Notes: generated from the letters alone by a model not told the origin. Positions 18,542-29,834 are shown, numbered from the stretch's first letter. The stretch: 64,000 nt of DNA from Myxococcales bacterium (GCA_016792845.1 JAEUKH010000020.1:107722-171721), one strand, 5' to 3'. A program made the numbers and translations.

Positions 18542-19627
18542 GTGTCATTTTACGAAGCGCTTCTCAGACCGAGCCTGTCATCGCTGCGGGCCTATGTGCC
18601 TCACCCGGTGCCCGAGGGGGCCCTACGATTTGACGCGAACGAGAGCCCATGGGCCCTCTCTGACGACGCCCGTCGCGCGGTGGCCGAGGCCGTCGCCGCG
18701 GCGCCCCTGCATCGCTACCCCGATGTGCGGGCCACGCGGCTCCGCGAGTGCGTGGCGGCGCGCGAAGGCTGCCACCCCGACTGCCTCGTGTTCGGCGCCG
18801 GAAGCGACGAGGTGATCGCCCTCATCGAGAGCGCCCTCTCTCGCCCCCGCGAGGGCGCCGACGCGGCGGTGATCGTCAGCCCCACGCCAGGGTTTGTGAT
18901 GTACGCGGTCACCGCGGCCACGCTCTCGCTTCGCCACGTCGGCGTGGCCCTCGACGCCGACTGGCAGCTCGACCGCGCGGCGATGCAGCGGGCCGTCGAC
19001 GCGCATCGGCCGTCGGTGATCTTCCTCGCGAGCCCGAACAACCCGACCGGCGCCGCGTTTCGTGACGAAGACCTCGACGCGGTGATCGTCGGCGCCCCCG
19101 AGAGCCTGGTGATCCTCGACGAAGCGTACGGCGATTTCGCCGCGAAGAACTACCGCGCCCGCTTCTCTGAGACGGGGCACGTCGGGCGGCTCCAGACGCT
19201 GAGCAAGGTGGGCTTCGCGGCGGCCCGGTGCGGTTGGGCGGTGCTGCCCCGGGGGCTCGCCTCGGAGGTCGACAAGGTGCGCCAGCCCTACAACCTCTCG
19301 ACCCTCAGCCAGACCGTGGCCACCCTCGCGCTCACGACCCTCGGCGCCGAGGTCGACGCGGCGATCGTTCGGGTACAGAACGAACGCGAGCGGCTCTACA
19401 AAGCGCTGCAAAACATCGACGGGCTGCGGGTCGATCGTTCAGATGCGAACTTCCTCTTCGTCGAGGCACCCGCGGGCGAGCAGCTCTTCACGCGGCTCGC
19501 GGCCCGGGGTCTGATCGTGCGGTCGTTTCACGCCCAAGGGGGGCGCATGACCCACCGCCTGCGGATCACCGTGGGCACCCCTGAGGAGAACGCGCGGCTC
19601 GTCGAGGGGCTCTGCGCGAGCCTCTGA
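18542..19627 (+). CDS. hisC: Histidinol-phosphate aminotransferase
   Basis: The 361-aa PLP enzyme converts imidazole-acetol phosphate and glutamate to histidinol phosphate in histidine synthesis; some members also act on aromatic amino acids. Class-I aminotransferase landmarks are visible: FDANESP near the start, SPNNPTG (164-170), ILDEAYGDF with Asp193 and Tyr196, and the Schiff-base Lys222 in QTLSKVGFAAARCGW. The GTG start at 18542 is supported by GGGGAG just upstream and by the family N-terminus (LRPSLSSLRAYVP). It is not in a his operon here; convergent with the FHA gene, 7 bp between stops. Confidence 0.93.
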   Translation: MSFYEALLRPSLSSLRAYVPHPVPEGALRFDANESPWALSDDARRAVAEAVAAAPLHRYPDVRATRLRECVAAREGCHPDCLVFGAGSDEVIALIESALSRPREGADAAVIVSPTPGFVMYAVTAATLSLRHVGVALDADWQLDRAAMQRAVDAHRPSVIFLASPNNPTGAAFRDEDLDAVIVGAPESLVILDEAYGDFAAKNYRARFSETGHVGRLQTLSKVGFAAARCGWAVLPRGLASEVDKVRQPYNLSTLSQTVATLALTTLGAEVDAAIVRVQNERERLYKALQNIDGLRVDRSDANFLFVEAPAGEQLFTRLAARGLIVRSFHAQGGRMTHRLRITVGTPEENARLVEGLCASL

Positions 19628-19634
19628 GCCGGGT

Positions 19635-20675
19635 CTAGCGCGGGGCCTTCAGCACGATGGCCAGGGCGACGGCGCTGATCACCAGGATCACCCCGCAGAG
19701 GGCCACCACGAGCCAGTCGGCGCGACCCGCCTTGGGCGCGATCGCACTTGGCGCGGGCTGCACCGTCTCGCGCGCGTCAGACACCGTCGGGCCCAGGCTC
19801 TCGCGGCGTCGCGCGTGGGTCTCGGCCTCGGGCGTCGACCGCTCGGGCTCTGGGCTCGGCGGCAGGCTCGGAGACGCGGGGGTCGGGCTCCGCTCGTCGT
19901 CGCCCACCTCGAAGGCCCGCAAGAGCTCTTCGGTGGGGTCGTGAAAGCGCAGGGTGGTCTTGCCGACGACGAACTGGTCGTTGTGCCGCAGGCGTCGCTC
20001 GTTCACCGCGCGGCCGCCGAATTCGAGGCCGTTCTTGCTGCCGAGGTCGCGCAGGAGGTAGCCCTCGCCGTCGCGAAAGATCTCGGCGTGCTGGCGCGAA
20101 CAGTCGCGGTCTTCGAGGAGCACCTCGCAGCCCTCGCCGCGGCCGATCACCACGCGGCGCTTGTCGGGTTCGAGGGTCCAGCTCTTGCCGGCGCGGCGGG
20201 TCGAGGCGAGCACGAGCTGCGGCGGCGCGGTGTCGCTGCCCACGGCGCGGAGCGTGTCGACCAGCAGCTTGCGCGCGAGGCTCGCGGTGCGCTCGGGCGG
20301 GTCGGGCATCGCCGTCACCACCTGGACGACCAGCGCGTAGGGCCCGATGCCGATGACATCGCCGCTCTTGAGGGCCTTGCGGCGCCCTCGGGGGATGAGC
20401 ACCCCGTTCACCCGGGTGCCGTTGGTCGAGCCCTCATCGACGAGGGCCGCCTCGGCGCCGTCGAGGGTCAAGACCGCGTGCTTGTCGCTCACCGCCCGCG
20501 ACGGCAGGCGCACGTCGACGTGGGCGCCGCGGCCGATCACGATGCGCGGCTGGTCGAGGGTGATGGCCCCGGGCTGACCCGTGAACGAGAGCCGCCCCGA
20601 GGCGCGAAGGTCAACCGCCTTGGGGGCCGCGGCGTCGGGCGACGCGCGGTCTGAGACGAGCAACGTGAGGGCCAC
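19635..20675 (-). CDS. Tandem FHA domain protein with C-terminal membrane anchor
   Basis: The 346-aa protein starts at a GTG at 20675. Two forkhead-associated domains bind phosphothreonine peptides: FHA1 at about 40-118 (VIGRGAHVDVRL, SDKHAVL, STNGTRVNG) and FHA2 at about 165-245 (VIGRGEGCEVLL, CSRQHAEI, GSKNGLEFGG). Both keep the Gly-Arg, Ser-x2-His and Asn-Gly binding residues. A Pro/Glu-rich linker follows, and a single C-terminal helix (LVVALCGVILVISAVALAIVL, about 319-339) makes it a tail-anchored cytoplasmic reader. It is a natural partner of Ser/Thr kinases, of which four are encoded in this window; no specific pairing is shown. It is divergent from the PilZ-AMIN gene. Confidence 0.92.
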   Translation of the reverse strand: MALTLLVSDRASPDAAAPKAVDLRASGRLSFTGQPGAITLDQPRIVIGRGAHVDVRLPSRAVSDKHAVLTLDGAEAALVDEGSTNGTRVNGVLIPRGRRKALKSGDVIGIGPYALVVQVVTAMPDPPERTASLARKLLVDTLRAVGSDTAPPQLVLASTRRAGKSWTLEPDKRRVVIGRGEGCEVLLEDRDCSRQHAEIFRDGEGYLLRDLGSKNGLEFGGRAVNERRLRHNDQFVVGKTTLRFHDPTEELLRAFEVGDDERSPTPASPSLPPSPEPERSTPEAETHARRRESLGPTVSDARETVQPAPSAIAPKAGRADWLVVALCGVILVISAVALAIVLKAPR

Positions 20676-20837
20676 GATGCGCGCCTAGTACGCCGAGCGG
20701 TTCACCGTCAAATCGAGCGCAAAATCGAGGCAGCCCAGAAAAATGCAAGCGCGAAATTCGACGCAGAGCTCTCGCTCGGTGCATTGCCCCCAACACCTGC
20801 ACGATCAACGTGTCGAGTGATGGAGGCGATTGACCCA

Positions 20838-22763
20838 ATGGGCACCAGCGTGAACGCAGACCGGCGCGACCCCACCGCACCCCGACGGGCCTTCAAGGGC
20901 ACCGTCGACCTTTCGATCCCTGAAGACAGCGAGCGGCTGGTGGCCAACGCCATCGACCTGTCGCTCGGAGGCATGCAGCTCCGGGCGCCGGTGCTCCCGA
21001 ACGTGGGCGAGCGCTTGGGCTTTCGCTTTCAGCTCGAAGACGGGGCCAACGTCTCGACCCAGGGCGAGGTCGTCTGGAGCGGCGGCGAGGGCGAGCGAGA
21101 CGGCGCCTTCGGGGTGCGCTTCGTCGACCTGAGCCCCTCGGTGCGGGCCGCCATCGCGCGGGCCACGACGCGCAAAGACGACCGCATGGTGAGCCCAGGG
21201 CAGCGCATCGACGACACCCGCGTCAAGCTCTTCATCGACGGCATGGACGCGCCCTTCCGCGCGAAGATCCGCACGCGCACCGACGGCGCGATGGTGCTCG
21301 GGAGCGACCTGTCGTTCCTCCGCATCGGCGACAAGGTGAACGTCGAGGGCGCGGCCCACGGCATGGGCATCCTCGACGGCGTCGACGTCGAGATCGACCC
21401 GAAGACCCAGGTCGCGCGGCTCGTGCTGACCATCGACACCGAGATGGGCTCGAAGCCCGCCAAGGCGGCCGCTTCGCACCCGAACGAGGTCGCCCCGGCG
21501 GTCGCCGCGGTCGCCGCGGTCACGGCTGAAACCAAGGCTCCCGAGGCGAGCCGTCCGGTCGTTCGGGCGACGAACGAGTCGGTCACCGCGCCCGCCGTGG
21601 GCGACGTGCATCGCGCCGAGGCCGTCGCGCCCCGCGGGCAGAAGACCGCCGCCCTCGCGTCAGACGCAGACGGCGACGATGAGGGCTTCGACGACGAAGA
21701 CGAGGCCGACGAGGCCGCGCCGGGCTGGCTCACCCGCGGCATGGCCGCCGTGCAAGGGGCCTACGGCAAGGTGACCGGCGCGGTGGCGCCCGCCGTGGGC
21801 AAGGCCCGCGAGGTCGCCGCGGGGGCCGTCGGGAGCGTCAAGGCCCGGCTCCAGGGCGAGGCGCAGGTCGAAGAGGCCGCGCAGGCCCGCCCGCGGCTGC
21901 GGCAGCAGGTGGTGAGCGGCGCGGTCGAGGCCGACGCGCCGAAGAAATCGCCGCTCAAGAACAAGCGGGTGCTGGCCCTCGCGGCCCTCGCCACGGCGCT
22001 CTCGGTGGGCATCGTCGCGGTGGCCGTCTCGGGCGGGCCGAGCACCACCACGCCGCAGCCGACGGTGGCCGTCACCGCCGAGGGCGCCACCGATCCGAAC
22101 GCGGCGCTCGACCCCAACGGCGCGCCCAACACCGCGGGCAGCGCGACGCCCGAGACCGTCGACCCGAACGCGGCCGACCCCAACGCCGAGGCGGCGCCGG
22201 GCGCCTTCCCCGAGCCGAGGGCCCTCGCGGCCAACGCCAACGCGCCCGCCGATCTGCGGTACGCGGCCAACTCGCCCGCGGCCGATGTGCGCGGTCAGAG
22301 CCCCGTCATCGCCCAACGCGCCCAGCCCGTGCGTCGGGTGGCCCCCCTCGCGGCCGCGGTCACGCCCCGGCCCGCGGCGACGGTCCGCACCGTGACCGCC
22401 CCGGCGGCGCGGCCCGCGGCCCAGGTCGCGTCGACGAACGCGGTCATCGGCTCGGCCGCCGTGCGCACCGGCACCACCCTGCACCTCCGCATGGACGGGC
22501 CCATCACGGCCCTCCAGGGCCCCGGCGCGAGCGGCGCCGCCATCGTCGTGCGGGTGCCCGGCCGTCGCTCGCTCGACGTCGCGAGCCCGATGGTGCGCCT
22601 CGACCCGCGCCTCGCGGGGGCGGGCATCCGAAACAGCGCCCAGGGGGCCGAGCTGACCCTGCGCTTCCGCACCGCCGCGCCGCCCTTTTCGGCCCGCGCG
22701 CGGGGCAACACCCTTGAGATCGTGCTCGGCCCGACCCCGGGCGTGCGCGTCGCTCGCCGCTAA
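20838..22763 (+). CDS. PilZ domain protein with central membrane helix and C-terminal AMIN-like domain
   Basis: The protein has 641 aa. The ATG at 20838 is favoured because GGAGG lies at 20822-20826; an ATG at 20820 is the alternative. Residues about 15-110 form a PilZ domain: the second c-di-GMP motif is intact (D40-LSLGG), but the first RxxxR motif is degenerate (RRAFK). A second PilZ-like beta unit follows (VKLFIDGMDAPFRAKI, GDKVNVEG). A long Ala/Glu-rich region leads to one membrane helix (VLALAALATALSVGIVAVAVSG, about 377-398). A Pro/Ala/Asn linker then precedes a C-terminal AMIN-like domain (about 550-637: LHLRMDGPITALQGPG, IVVRVPGRRSLDVA, LRFRTAAPPFSA, NTLEIVLG). AMIN domains bind peptidoglycan or secretins in the periplasm, so a cytoplasm-to-wall link is inferred. 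Confidence 0.82.
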   Translation: MGTSVNADRRDPTAPRRAFKGTVDLSIPEDSERLVANAIDLSLGGMQLRAPVLPNVGERLGFRFQLEDGANVSTQGEVVWSGGEGERDGAFGVRFVDLSPSVRAAIARATTRKDDRMVSPGQRIDDTRVKLFIDGMDAPFRAKIRTRTDGAMVLGSDLSFLRIGDKVNVEGAAHGMGILDGVDVEIDPKTQVARLVLTIDTEMGSKPAKAAASHPNEVAPAVAAVAAVTAETKAPEASRPVVRATNESVTAPAVGDVHRAEAVAPRGQKTAALASDADGDDEGFDDEDEADEAAPGWLTRGMAAVQGAYGKVTGAVAPAVGKAREVAAGAVGSVKARLQGEAQVEEAAQARPRLRQQVVSGAVEADAPKKSPLKNKRVLALAALATALSVGIVAVAVSGGPSTTTPQPTVAVTAEGATDPNAALDPNGAPNTAGSATPETVDPNAADPNAEAAPGAFPEPRALAANANAPADLRYAANSPAADVRGQSPVIAQRAQPVRRVAPLAAAVTPRPAATVRTVTAPAARPAAQVASTNAVIGSAAVRTGTTLHLRMDGPITALQGPGASGAAIVVRVPGRRSLDVASPMVRLDPRLAGAGIRNSAQGAELTLRFRTAAPPFSARARGNTLEIVLGPTPGVRVARR

Positions 22764-22887
22764 GGCCCCTCAGCGCCTCGCCAGCGCCCGCTCCGCGCCC
22801 TCGACGGGTGGCGCCCCCTCCGCGGGGTCAGCGCCCCTCGCCGGGGGCGTTGGAGTTCGCGGGCGAGGGGTGGTAGAAGCGCCCGCG

Positions 22888-24054
22888 ATGAAGCTTGAGA
22901 CCCTTGTGATTCACGCTGGCCAGCACCCTGACCCGGTCTCGGGTGCGGTGATGACCCCGATCGTCTTGTCGAGCACCTTCGCCCAAGACGGCCCGGGCAA
23001 TCACAAGGGCTACGACTACTCGCGCTCGGGCAACCCGACCCGCAACACCCTTGAGGCGTGCGCGGCGGCGCTCGAAGGGGCCGAGCACGGCTTCGCGTTC
23101 AGCTCGGGCTGCGGGGCCACGACGACGATCTTGCACACGCTCCGCCCGGGCGACCATGTGGTCTGCGGCGACGACGTGTACGGCGGCACCTTTCGCATCC
23201 TCGACAAGGTGATGAAGCCGATGGGCCTCGCGGCGACCTTCGTCGACATGACCGACCTCGCGCGGCTCGAAGCGGCCTTTCGGCCCGAGACCAAGCTGGT
23301 GTGGCTCGAGACCCCGAGCAACCCCATGCTCAAGGTCTTCGACATCGAGGCTGTCTGCGCGCTCGCCCGCGCCCGCAACGTGCCCGTGGTGGTCGACAAC
23401 ACCTTCGCCACGCCCTTCGCGCAGCAGCCCCTGAAGCTCGGCGCCACGGCGGTGGTGCACTCGACCACGAAGTACCTGAACGGCCACAGCGACGTGGTCG
23501 GCGGCCTCGTGATGAGCAGCGACGCGGCCTTCTCAGAGCGCCTGCGGTTCTTGCAGAACGCCATCGGCGCGGTGCCCTCGCCCTTTGATTGCTTCCTCGT
23601 GCTCCGCGGGCTGAAGACCCTCGCCGTGCGGGTGCAGCGTCACAGCGAGAACGCGATGGTCTTGGCGCGCTGGCTTGAGGCCCACCCTGACGTGGCGAGG
23701 GTGTACTACCCGGGGCTTGAGAGTCACCCCCAGCATGCGGTGGTGAAGAAGCAGATGCGGGTGCCCGGGGGCATGATCTCGTTCGTGCTGAAGGCCGGCG
23801 GCGACGGCGACACCGCCGCGCGGAGCCAGCGCTTCTTGTCGGCCCTCAAGGTGTTCACCTGCGCCGAGAGCCTGGGCGGGGTCGAGTCGCTGATCGAGCT
23901 GCCCGCGGTGATGACGCACGCGTCGATCCCGGCTGAGATTCGCGCGCAGCTCGGCATCGACGACGGGCTGATTCGCATCTCGGTGGGCATCGAGTCGGTT
24001 GACGACCTGCGCGACGATCTGAGCGCGGCCTTTGAGACTTCGCGCGGCGCGTGA
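22888..24054 (+). CDS. Cystathionine gamma-synthase/gamma-lyase family PLP enzyme
   Basis: The 388-aa protein belongs to the Cys/Met-metabolism PLP family, which makes or cleaves cystathionine or other gamma-substituted amino acids in the cytoplasm. Landmarks: YDYSRSGNPTRNTLE, GCGATTTILHTLRPGDHV, YGGTFR, ETPSNPMLKV, VVDNTFATP, and the PLP lysine Lys195 in VHSTTKYLNGHSDVVGG. The C-terminal ESLGGVESLIELPAVMTH and GIESVDDLRDDL are typical. The ATG at 22888 gives the usual MKLETLVIHAGQ-like start. Synthase and lyase cannot be separated safely by eye. It is followed 20 bp later by a small lipoprotein gene on the same strand. Confidence 0.92.
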   Translation: MKLETLVIHAGQHPDPVSGAVMTPIVLSSTFAQDGPGNHKGYDYSRSGNPTRNTLEACAAALEGAEHGFAFSSGCGATTTILHTLRPGDHVVCGDDVYGGTFRILDKVMKPMGLAATFVDMTDLARLEAAFRPETKLVWLETPSNPMLKVFDIEAVCALARARNVPVVVDNTFATPFAQQPLKLGATAVVHSTTKYLNGHSDVVGGLVMSSDAAFSERLRFLQNAIGAVPSPFDCFLVLRGLKTLAVRVQRHSENAMVLARWLEAHPDVARVYYPGLESHPQHAVVKKQMRVPGGMISFVLKAGGDGDTAARSQRFLSALKVFTCAESLGGVESLIELPAVMTHASIPAEIRAQLGIDDGLIRISVGIESVDDLRDDLSAAFETSRGA

Positions 24055-24074
24055 GAGACTGCGAAAGGTAGACC

Positions 24075-24647
24075 ATGAAGACTGCTTTGAAGGCTTTGTT
24101 GACCGGGGCGACGGTGCTCGCCGCGGGCTGTGGTGACGACCCCGTCCCGCTCACGGGTCGCGTGATTTGGACGGTGAGCTGCATCGCCGACGGCGGGGGC
24201 GCCAACTGCCCCGCGACGCGGCAACGGGTCGAGCCCACCCCGGGCCCGCGGGTGCTGATGGAGTGCGCCGTCGGCCCCGGCAGCGCGGGCACCTCGGTGA
24301 CCTTCCGCGTGGCGGCCCTCGACGAGGGTCAAGACGGCTTCGACCTGAGCACCCAGGCGATGTTCGTCACCGGCACCGTCAACGGGGCCGGGCAAGAGAT
24401 GCAGAGCGGCCGCATGGTCGTGCGCGGCCTCGGGTGGTCGTTCACCTCGCAGCTCGGGCCCACCCAGCCTTGCCACGTCACCGTCGACACCCTCAACGGC
24501 AAGAACATCACCGGCCGCGTGCGCTGCGAGGGCGCTGTCGACGACCAGGCCCCGCCGCGCCGCCGTGTGGTCGCGGGTGACGTGCCCTCGACCCGCACCG
24601 GCGACAGCGGCGAGTTCACCTTCTCGGCCTGCTCAGACCCCATCTGA
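24075..24647 (+). CDS. Small lipoprotein of unknown function
   Basis: The 190-aa protein has a lipoprotein signal (LLTGATVLAAGC, Cys19). The mature part is rich in Cys pairs (SCIADGGGANCP, MECAVG, QPCHVTV, VRCEG, ACSDP) and beta-strand patterns, such as TSVTFRVAALDEG and MQSGRMVVRGLGWSFTSQLG. Two closing segments are basic and then acidic. It has no recognised family. An ATG with GAAAGGTAG upstream supports the start. It may be cotranscribed with the PLP enzyme gene 20 bp upstream, and it ends at a hairpin shared with spoVR. Confidence 0.7.
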   Translation: MKTALKALLTGATVLAAGCGDDPVPLTGRVIWTVSCIADGGGANCPATRQRVEPTPGPRVLMECAVGPGSAGTSVTFRVAALDEGQDGFDLSTQAMFVTGTVNGAGQEMQSGRMVVRGLGWSFTSQLGPTQPCHVTVDTLNGKNITGRVRCEGAVDDQAPPRRRVVAGDVPSTRTGDSGEFTFSACSDPI

Positions 24648-24678
24648 GCGCGCGGCCCCTGCGGGGCGCATCGCGCTC
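24646..24678. terminator. Hairpin between convergent lipoprotein and spoVR genes
   Basis: GAGCGCG (24646-24652) pairs with CGCGCTC (24672-24678), and an inner CCCC/GGGG pair (24656-24659 with 24663-24666) extends it. It sits between two convergent stops. There is no T-run, so terminator function is inferred. Confidence 0.4.
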
Positions 24679-24689
24679 GGAGAGCCTCT

Positions 24690-26252
24690 TCAGCGCATGG
24701 GCTTCGACGCGTGCTCGCGGCCGTCGAAGCGCATCAGCGTCGCCCGCCCGTCGACGGTGGTGACGAGCGCCGTGGGGCGTCGCCACACCCGGTAGAGGTT
24801 CTTCAGCGTGTCGCGGGCCTTCTCGACGTCGAGGTCGACGCCGTGATGGTCGTGCCGCAAGAAGAGCTCGCCGCGGTTCTCGTAGTTGCCGTCTTCGACC
24901 GAGATGAACGGGTTGCCGAAGTTGGTGAGCTGCTGCAAGAGCTTATCTTTAATCGACTTGAATTGCAGCGAGTCGATCTCGTAGCGGTCGTTTCGGTTCG
25001 ACCACGCGTAGGTGAACATCTTCTGCTCGATGCAGAACTCTGGGGTCAGAAACTCATCGATGAAGGTCACGTCGGTGTGCAGGGCGCGCACCTCGAAGAT
25101 CTTCTTCTTGCCGAGCCCGAGGCGCAGATCCCAGTGCTTGCGGTCTTCGAGCGAGTCGCAGTCCTCCCACTCTTTGCCGAACTGGCCTTTATCCCACCGG
25201 CTCTCGATGTGGCGGTAGAGCTCGACGCCGAGCTTGTACGGGTTGATCGACCGGCCGTTGGTGGCGAGCACCGAGGCGTTGCGGTCGGCGTAGTCGACGA
25301 TCTCGTTCGCGTCGAGGGCGTACCCGGTCATGATGCGCGAGTGGTAGAAGCTCGCCCACCCTTCGTTCATGATCTTGGTCTGCGCTTGCGGCCAGAAGTA
25401 ATACGCCTCCTCGCGGATCACCTCGAGCACGTCACGCTCCCACCGCTCTAGCGGCGCGTGATCGAGCAAGAACTTCAGCACGTCGCGCTGCGGCCGCTCG
25501 GGGAAGCGCCGCGCCTTGGCCGCCTCGGCCTCGGCCTTCTTGCGCTGCGCGTCGAGAAACTCATCAGGGTTGATGAACGAATCCATGTAGCCCCGGGCCT
25601 TGAGCCGCGCGGGTTCGAGGGCCTCGGGCTCGTCGACGGGGGGCGCCGCGGCGCGCCCTTCGAGCATCCGCGCGGGCGGGTCGATGAGGTTCTCAAGCGA
25701 CAAGCACACGTCGATGAACTCTTCCACCGCAGAGACGCCGTAGCGCTCGGTGTGCCGACGGATCCGCGCGGCGTGGTTGGCGAAGGTGTCGATCCATTTG
25801 CGGGTCGGGAGCCGGTCTTTGCGCGACACCACCAGGTCTTCGGCGCTCTCGGGGGGGCGGCGGTCTTGGTCGGTGATCTTGAAGGCGAAGTTGTTCTTGA
25901 AGAAATCGTTGTGCCCGCACACATGGGCCATCACGAGCTTCTGGTCGGTGAGGCTGTTACCCTCAAGGAGGTAGGCCACCGCGGGGTTGTTGTTGATCAC
26001 CATCTCGTAGATGCGCGACAACCCCCACTCGCCGCTCTTCTTCAGCCGCTCATACTCCATCCCCCAACGCCAATGCGGGAAGCGCGTCGGGAAGCCCCCG
26101 TACGCCGCCACCTCGTTCATCTCGTCAAAGGTGAGCACCTCGAACACCTGGGGGAAGAAGTCGAGCCCCAGCGAGCGCGCATGATTCTCGATCTTGCCCT
26201 GCCACGTCCGCAGGTACTCTGGCAGATCCTGGTCGATGCCCATTCGTGCCAT
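24690..26252 (-). CDS. spoVR: SpoVR family protein
   Basis: The 520-aa protein matches SpoVR/YcgB (usually about 500 aa). The N-terminus fits the family ([28 protein letters not shown]), as do [51 protein letters not shown] sequence and the mid part [17 protein letters not shown]. Its biochemical role is unknown. In Bacillus it affects spore cortex; in enterobacteria it is part of the prkA(yeaG)-yeaH-ycgB stress/stationary-phase set. Here it is the last gene of that set, 6 bp after yeaH, strongly suggesting one operon. Myxobacteria also sporulate in fruiting bodies, so a development link is plausible but not shown. Confidence 0.95.
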   Translation of the reverse strand: MARMGIDQDLPEYLRTWQGKIENHARSLGLDFFPQVFEVLTFDEMNEVAAYGGFPTRFPHWRWGMEYERLKKSGEWGLSRIYEMVINNNPAVAYLLEGNSLTDQKLVMAHVCGHNDFFKNNFAFKITDQDRRPPESAEDLVVSRKDRLPTRKWIDTFANHAARIRRHTERYGVSAVEEFIDVCLSLENLIDPPARMLEGRAAAPPVDEPEALEPARLKARGYMDSFINPDEFLDAQRKKAEAEAAKARRFPERPQRDVLKFLLDHAPLERWERDVLEVIREEAYYFWPQAQTKIMNEGWASFYHSRIMTGYALDANEIVDYADRNASVLATNGRSINPYKLGVELYRHIESRWDKGQFGKEWEDCDSLEDRKHWDLRLGLGKKKIFEVRALHTDVTFIDEFLTPEFCIEQKMFTYAWSNRNDRYEIDSLQFKSIKDKLLQQLTNFGNPFISVEDGNYENRGELFLRHDHHGVDLDVEKARDTLKNLYRVWRRPTALVTTVDGRATLMRFDGREHASKPMR

Positions 26253-26258
26253 GGTGCG

Positions 26259-27371
<1,113 letters not shown>

Positions 27372-27408
27372 AACCCCATCGTCTCTTCAATGAAGTGCGC
27401 GGCCCCGC

Positions 27409-27720
27409 TCAGCGGAGCTTCTTCAATCGACCGCGGCTCGCGTCGGCGATGACGATGAGCACCGAGAGGGGCAGGCCCAAGAGCCCCCCGAGCACGGCGC
27501 CGACGGCCATCGCCACGGGCCAGAAGGCCCCGTGCAGCCACGCAAACACCGCCTCGGGGATGAACCACGGCGCCTCGGCCCCGCGGAGGAGGAAGAACAC
27601 CCCCGCGGCGCCGAGCGCCGCCAAGGTCATCGTGCTGAGGAAACACTTCAGGAGGGTGTAGCCCCAGCCGCGCCGCGCAGGGGCCGCCGCCGGGGTCTCA
27701 GTCGGGTCAGCGTCGCTCAT
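27409..27720 (-). CDS. Small two-helix membrane protein inserted in the prkA operon
   Basis: The 103-aa protein starts at the ATG at 27720 (MSDADPTETPA), where GC-third-position bias begins. A Pro/Ala-rich head is followed by two or three hydrophobic segments (CFLSTMTLAALGAAGVFFLL, FWPVAMAVGAVLGGLLGLPLSVLIVIA) and a basic tail (RGRLKKLR). No family was recognised. It lies between prkA (62 bp) and yeaH (37 bp) on the same strand, a position where other genomes have no gene. It might anchor or regulate the PrkA/YeaH/SpoVR set at the membrane. Confidence 0.6.
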   Translation of the reverse strand: MSDADPTETPAAAPARRGWGYTLLKCFLSTMTLAALGAAGVFFLLRGAEAPWFIPEAVFAWLHGAFWPVAMAVGAVLGGLLGLPLSVLIVIADASRGRLKKLR

Positions 27721-27782
27721 GACCCACGAGTGTAGCGCGCTTCGCCCGACCCGCGAGCCCTTCTGTGACCCCGCCGCAGCGA

Positions 27783-29834
27783 TCATCCCTTGACGTCGCC
27801 GCGGGCGAAGATCGAGCTCACGTACTCGAGCACGTTCTGCGCAGAGATCTCGTCGTAGCCGAAGTCGCGCATGAGCCGGGTCTTCACCGCGTCGATCTTC
27901 TCTTGGGTCTCGCGGTCCATCACGTTGCTCACGATCGAGGTGAACTTGATGGTGTCTTTCTTGTCTTCAAAGAGCTTCAGCTCGAGGGCGCGCCGGAGGC
28001 GGTCGTTCGTATTCCACGAGAACTTCTTGCCTTCGAGGGCGAGGGCGCCGATGAAGTTCATGATCTCGCGACGAAAGTCGTCTTTCCGCGACTCGGCGAT
28101 CTCGATCTTCTCTTCGATCGAGCGCATGAGCCGCTCGTCGGGCTCCTCGTCGCGCCCGGTGTACCGGTTCTTGACCTTCTCTTTGAGGGTGTGGGCCCGC
28201 ACGTTGTCGACATAGTTCGCCGCGAGCTTGGCGATCTCGCTCTCGTCGGCCGAGATGGCGCGCTGCACCTCGTTCTTGATGATCTCTTCGTACTCGCGCC
28301 GCACCACCCCGATGAGGTCGGTGTACCGCTTGCGCTGCTCGTCGCTGGTGATCAGCGAGTGGGCCTTGAGGCCCCGCTCGATCTCGTTCATCACCATAAA
28401 GGGGTTGAGCGTGGGCTCCTCGTACCGCACCAGCGCGTTCGAGAGCATGTCTTGCACGAAGCGGGGCGAGATCCCGTCCATCCCTTCGCGCTTGGTGTCT
28501 TTGCGCAGCTCTTTGACGGTGTCTTGGGTGAAGCCCGGCAAGAGCTTGCCGTCGTAGAGCTTCAGCTTCTGGAGCAGCGAGATGTTGTGCTTCTTCGGGT
28601 CTTCGAGCCGCGTGAGGAGCGCCCACATCGCGGCCACTTCGAGGGTGTGCGGCGCGACGTGCTTGCCCCGCACCTTGCCGCGCCCGAACGACTTCGCGTA
28701 GATCCGCACCTCTTCAGAGAGCCGGGTGATGTACGGGATGTCGATCTTGATCGTGCGGTCGCGCAGGGCCTCCATGAACTCGTTGGCCAGGAGCTTCTTG
28801 TATTCGGCCTCGTTGGTGTGCCCGATGATCACCTCGTCGATGTCGGTCTGGGCGAACTTCTTGGGCTTGATACGGTGCTCTTGCGAGGCCCCGAGGAGAT
28901 CATAGAGGAAGGCCACATCGAGCTTCAGCACCTCGACGAACTCGACGATGCCGCGGTTGGCGATGTTGAACTCGCCGTCGAAGTTGAAGGCCCGCGGGTC
29001 GCTGTCAGAGCCGTACTCTGCGATCTTGCGGTAGTTCACATCGCCGGTGAGCTCGGTGCTGTCTTGGTTCTTCTCGTCTTTGGGCTGAAAGGTGCCGATG
29101 CCGACGCGGTCTTTCTCAGAGAGCAGCAGCCGCCTCACGCGGATGTGCCGCGCGATCACCTTGCCCCAATCGCCGGCGTAGCGATCGAGCAGGTGCTTGA
29201 AGATGAAGCGGCAGGCCGGGTTCAGCTCGCCCTCGACGACGACCTTGTGGCGGTCGTTGCCGAGGCCCAACTGCGCGATGGCCCGCTCGCGCCACTCGGG
29301 CGGGATGAGCCGCAGCGGCTCTTCATTCATGGGTGACGCGAAGGTGGTCTCGTCTTTGCCCGACACCATGCCGGTGCCTTCGAGGTCGACCCAGGTGTAG
29401 GTGTAGAGGGCGCCCTCGGGGGTGCGCGAGTAGTCTTCGATGCCCTTCTTGATGAGACGGGCGATGGTCGACTTTGAGGAGCCGACGGGGCCGTGCAGCA
29501 AGATCACCCTGCGCTCGGGGCCGTAGCCCTCGGCGGCGGCCTTGAGCACGTTGACGAGGCGCATGAGCGGGATGTCGAGCCCGAACACCGCGTCGCGGCC
29601 GCCCCCGTGCTCATCGCGGAAGAAGTTGTATCGAAACAACTTCTTCTTGTTGTCGACATACTCTTCAACGCCCGCCGACACGATCATGTCGTACACGCGC
29701 TGAAAGGCGTTGCGCGTCACCTCGGGGCGTGACTGAACAATCTGAAGGTAGTCTTCAAAGCTGCCCTCCCAGTGAAGGTCGCGGTACTGGTCATAGTCTT
29801 GAAGCGACGCGATCCGCTCGATCATCGATCCCAT
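27783..29834 (-). CDS. prkA: PrkA serine protein kinase
   Basis: The 683-aa protein is the PrkA/YeaG type: an N-terminal AAA-like domain with Walker [10 protein letters not shown] (residues 115-123), followed by a C-terminal kinase-like domain. The family start ([24 protein letters not shown]) and [27 protein letters not shown] are clear, as is FEHTNEAEY-like sequence ([22 protein letters not shown]). The start is chosen at 29834 because GGAGGG lies five to six bases upstream; ATGs at 29837 and 29825 are close alternatives. PrkA phosphorylates proteins or acts as a AAA chaperone/protease-like factor in nitrogen-stress and sporulation responses in other bacteria. It heads prkA - membrane gene - yeaH - spoVR. 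Confidence 0.95.
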   Translation of the reverse strand: MGSMIERIASLQDYDQYRDLHWEGSFEDYLQIVQSRPEVTRNAFQRVYDMIVSAGVEEYVDNKKKLFRYNFFRDEHGGGRDAVFGLDIPLMRLVNVLKAAAEGYGPERRVILLHGPVGSSKSTIARLIKKGIEDYSRTPEGALYTYTWVDLEGTGMVSGKDETTFASPMNEEPLRLIPPEWRERAIAQLGLGNDRHKVVVEGELNPACRFIFKHLLDRYAGDWGKVIARHIRVRRLLLSEKDRVGIGTFQPKDEKNQDSTELTGDVNYRKIAEYGSDSDPRAFNFDGEFNIANRGIVEFVEVLKLDVAFLYDLLGASQEHRIKPKKFAQTDIDEVIIGHTNEAEYKKLLANEFMEALRDRTIKIDIPYITRLSEEVRIYAKSFGRGKVRGKHVAPHTLEVAAMWALLTRLEDPKKHNISLLQKLKLYDGKLLPGFTQDTVKELRKDTKREGMDGISPRFVQDMLSNALVRYEEPTLNPFMVMNEIERGLKAHSLITSDEQRKRYTDLIGVVRREYEEIIKNEVQRAISADESEIAKLAANYVDNVRAHTLKEKVKNRYTGRDEEPDERLMRSIEEKIEIAESRKDDFRREIMNFIGALALEGKKFSWNTNDRLRRALELKLFEDKKDTIKFTSIVSNVMDRETQEKIDAVKTRLMRDFGYDEISAQNVLEYVSSIFARGDVKG

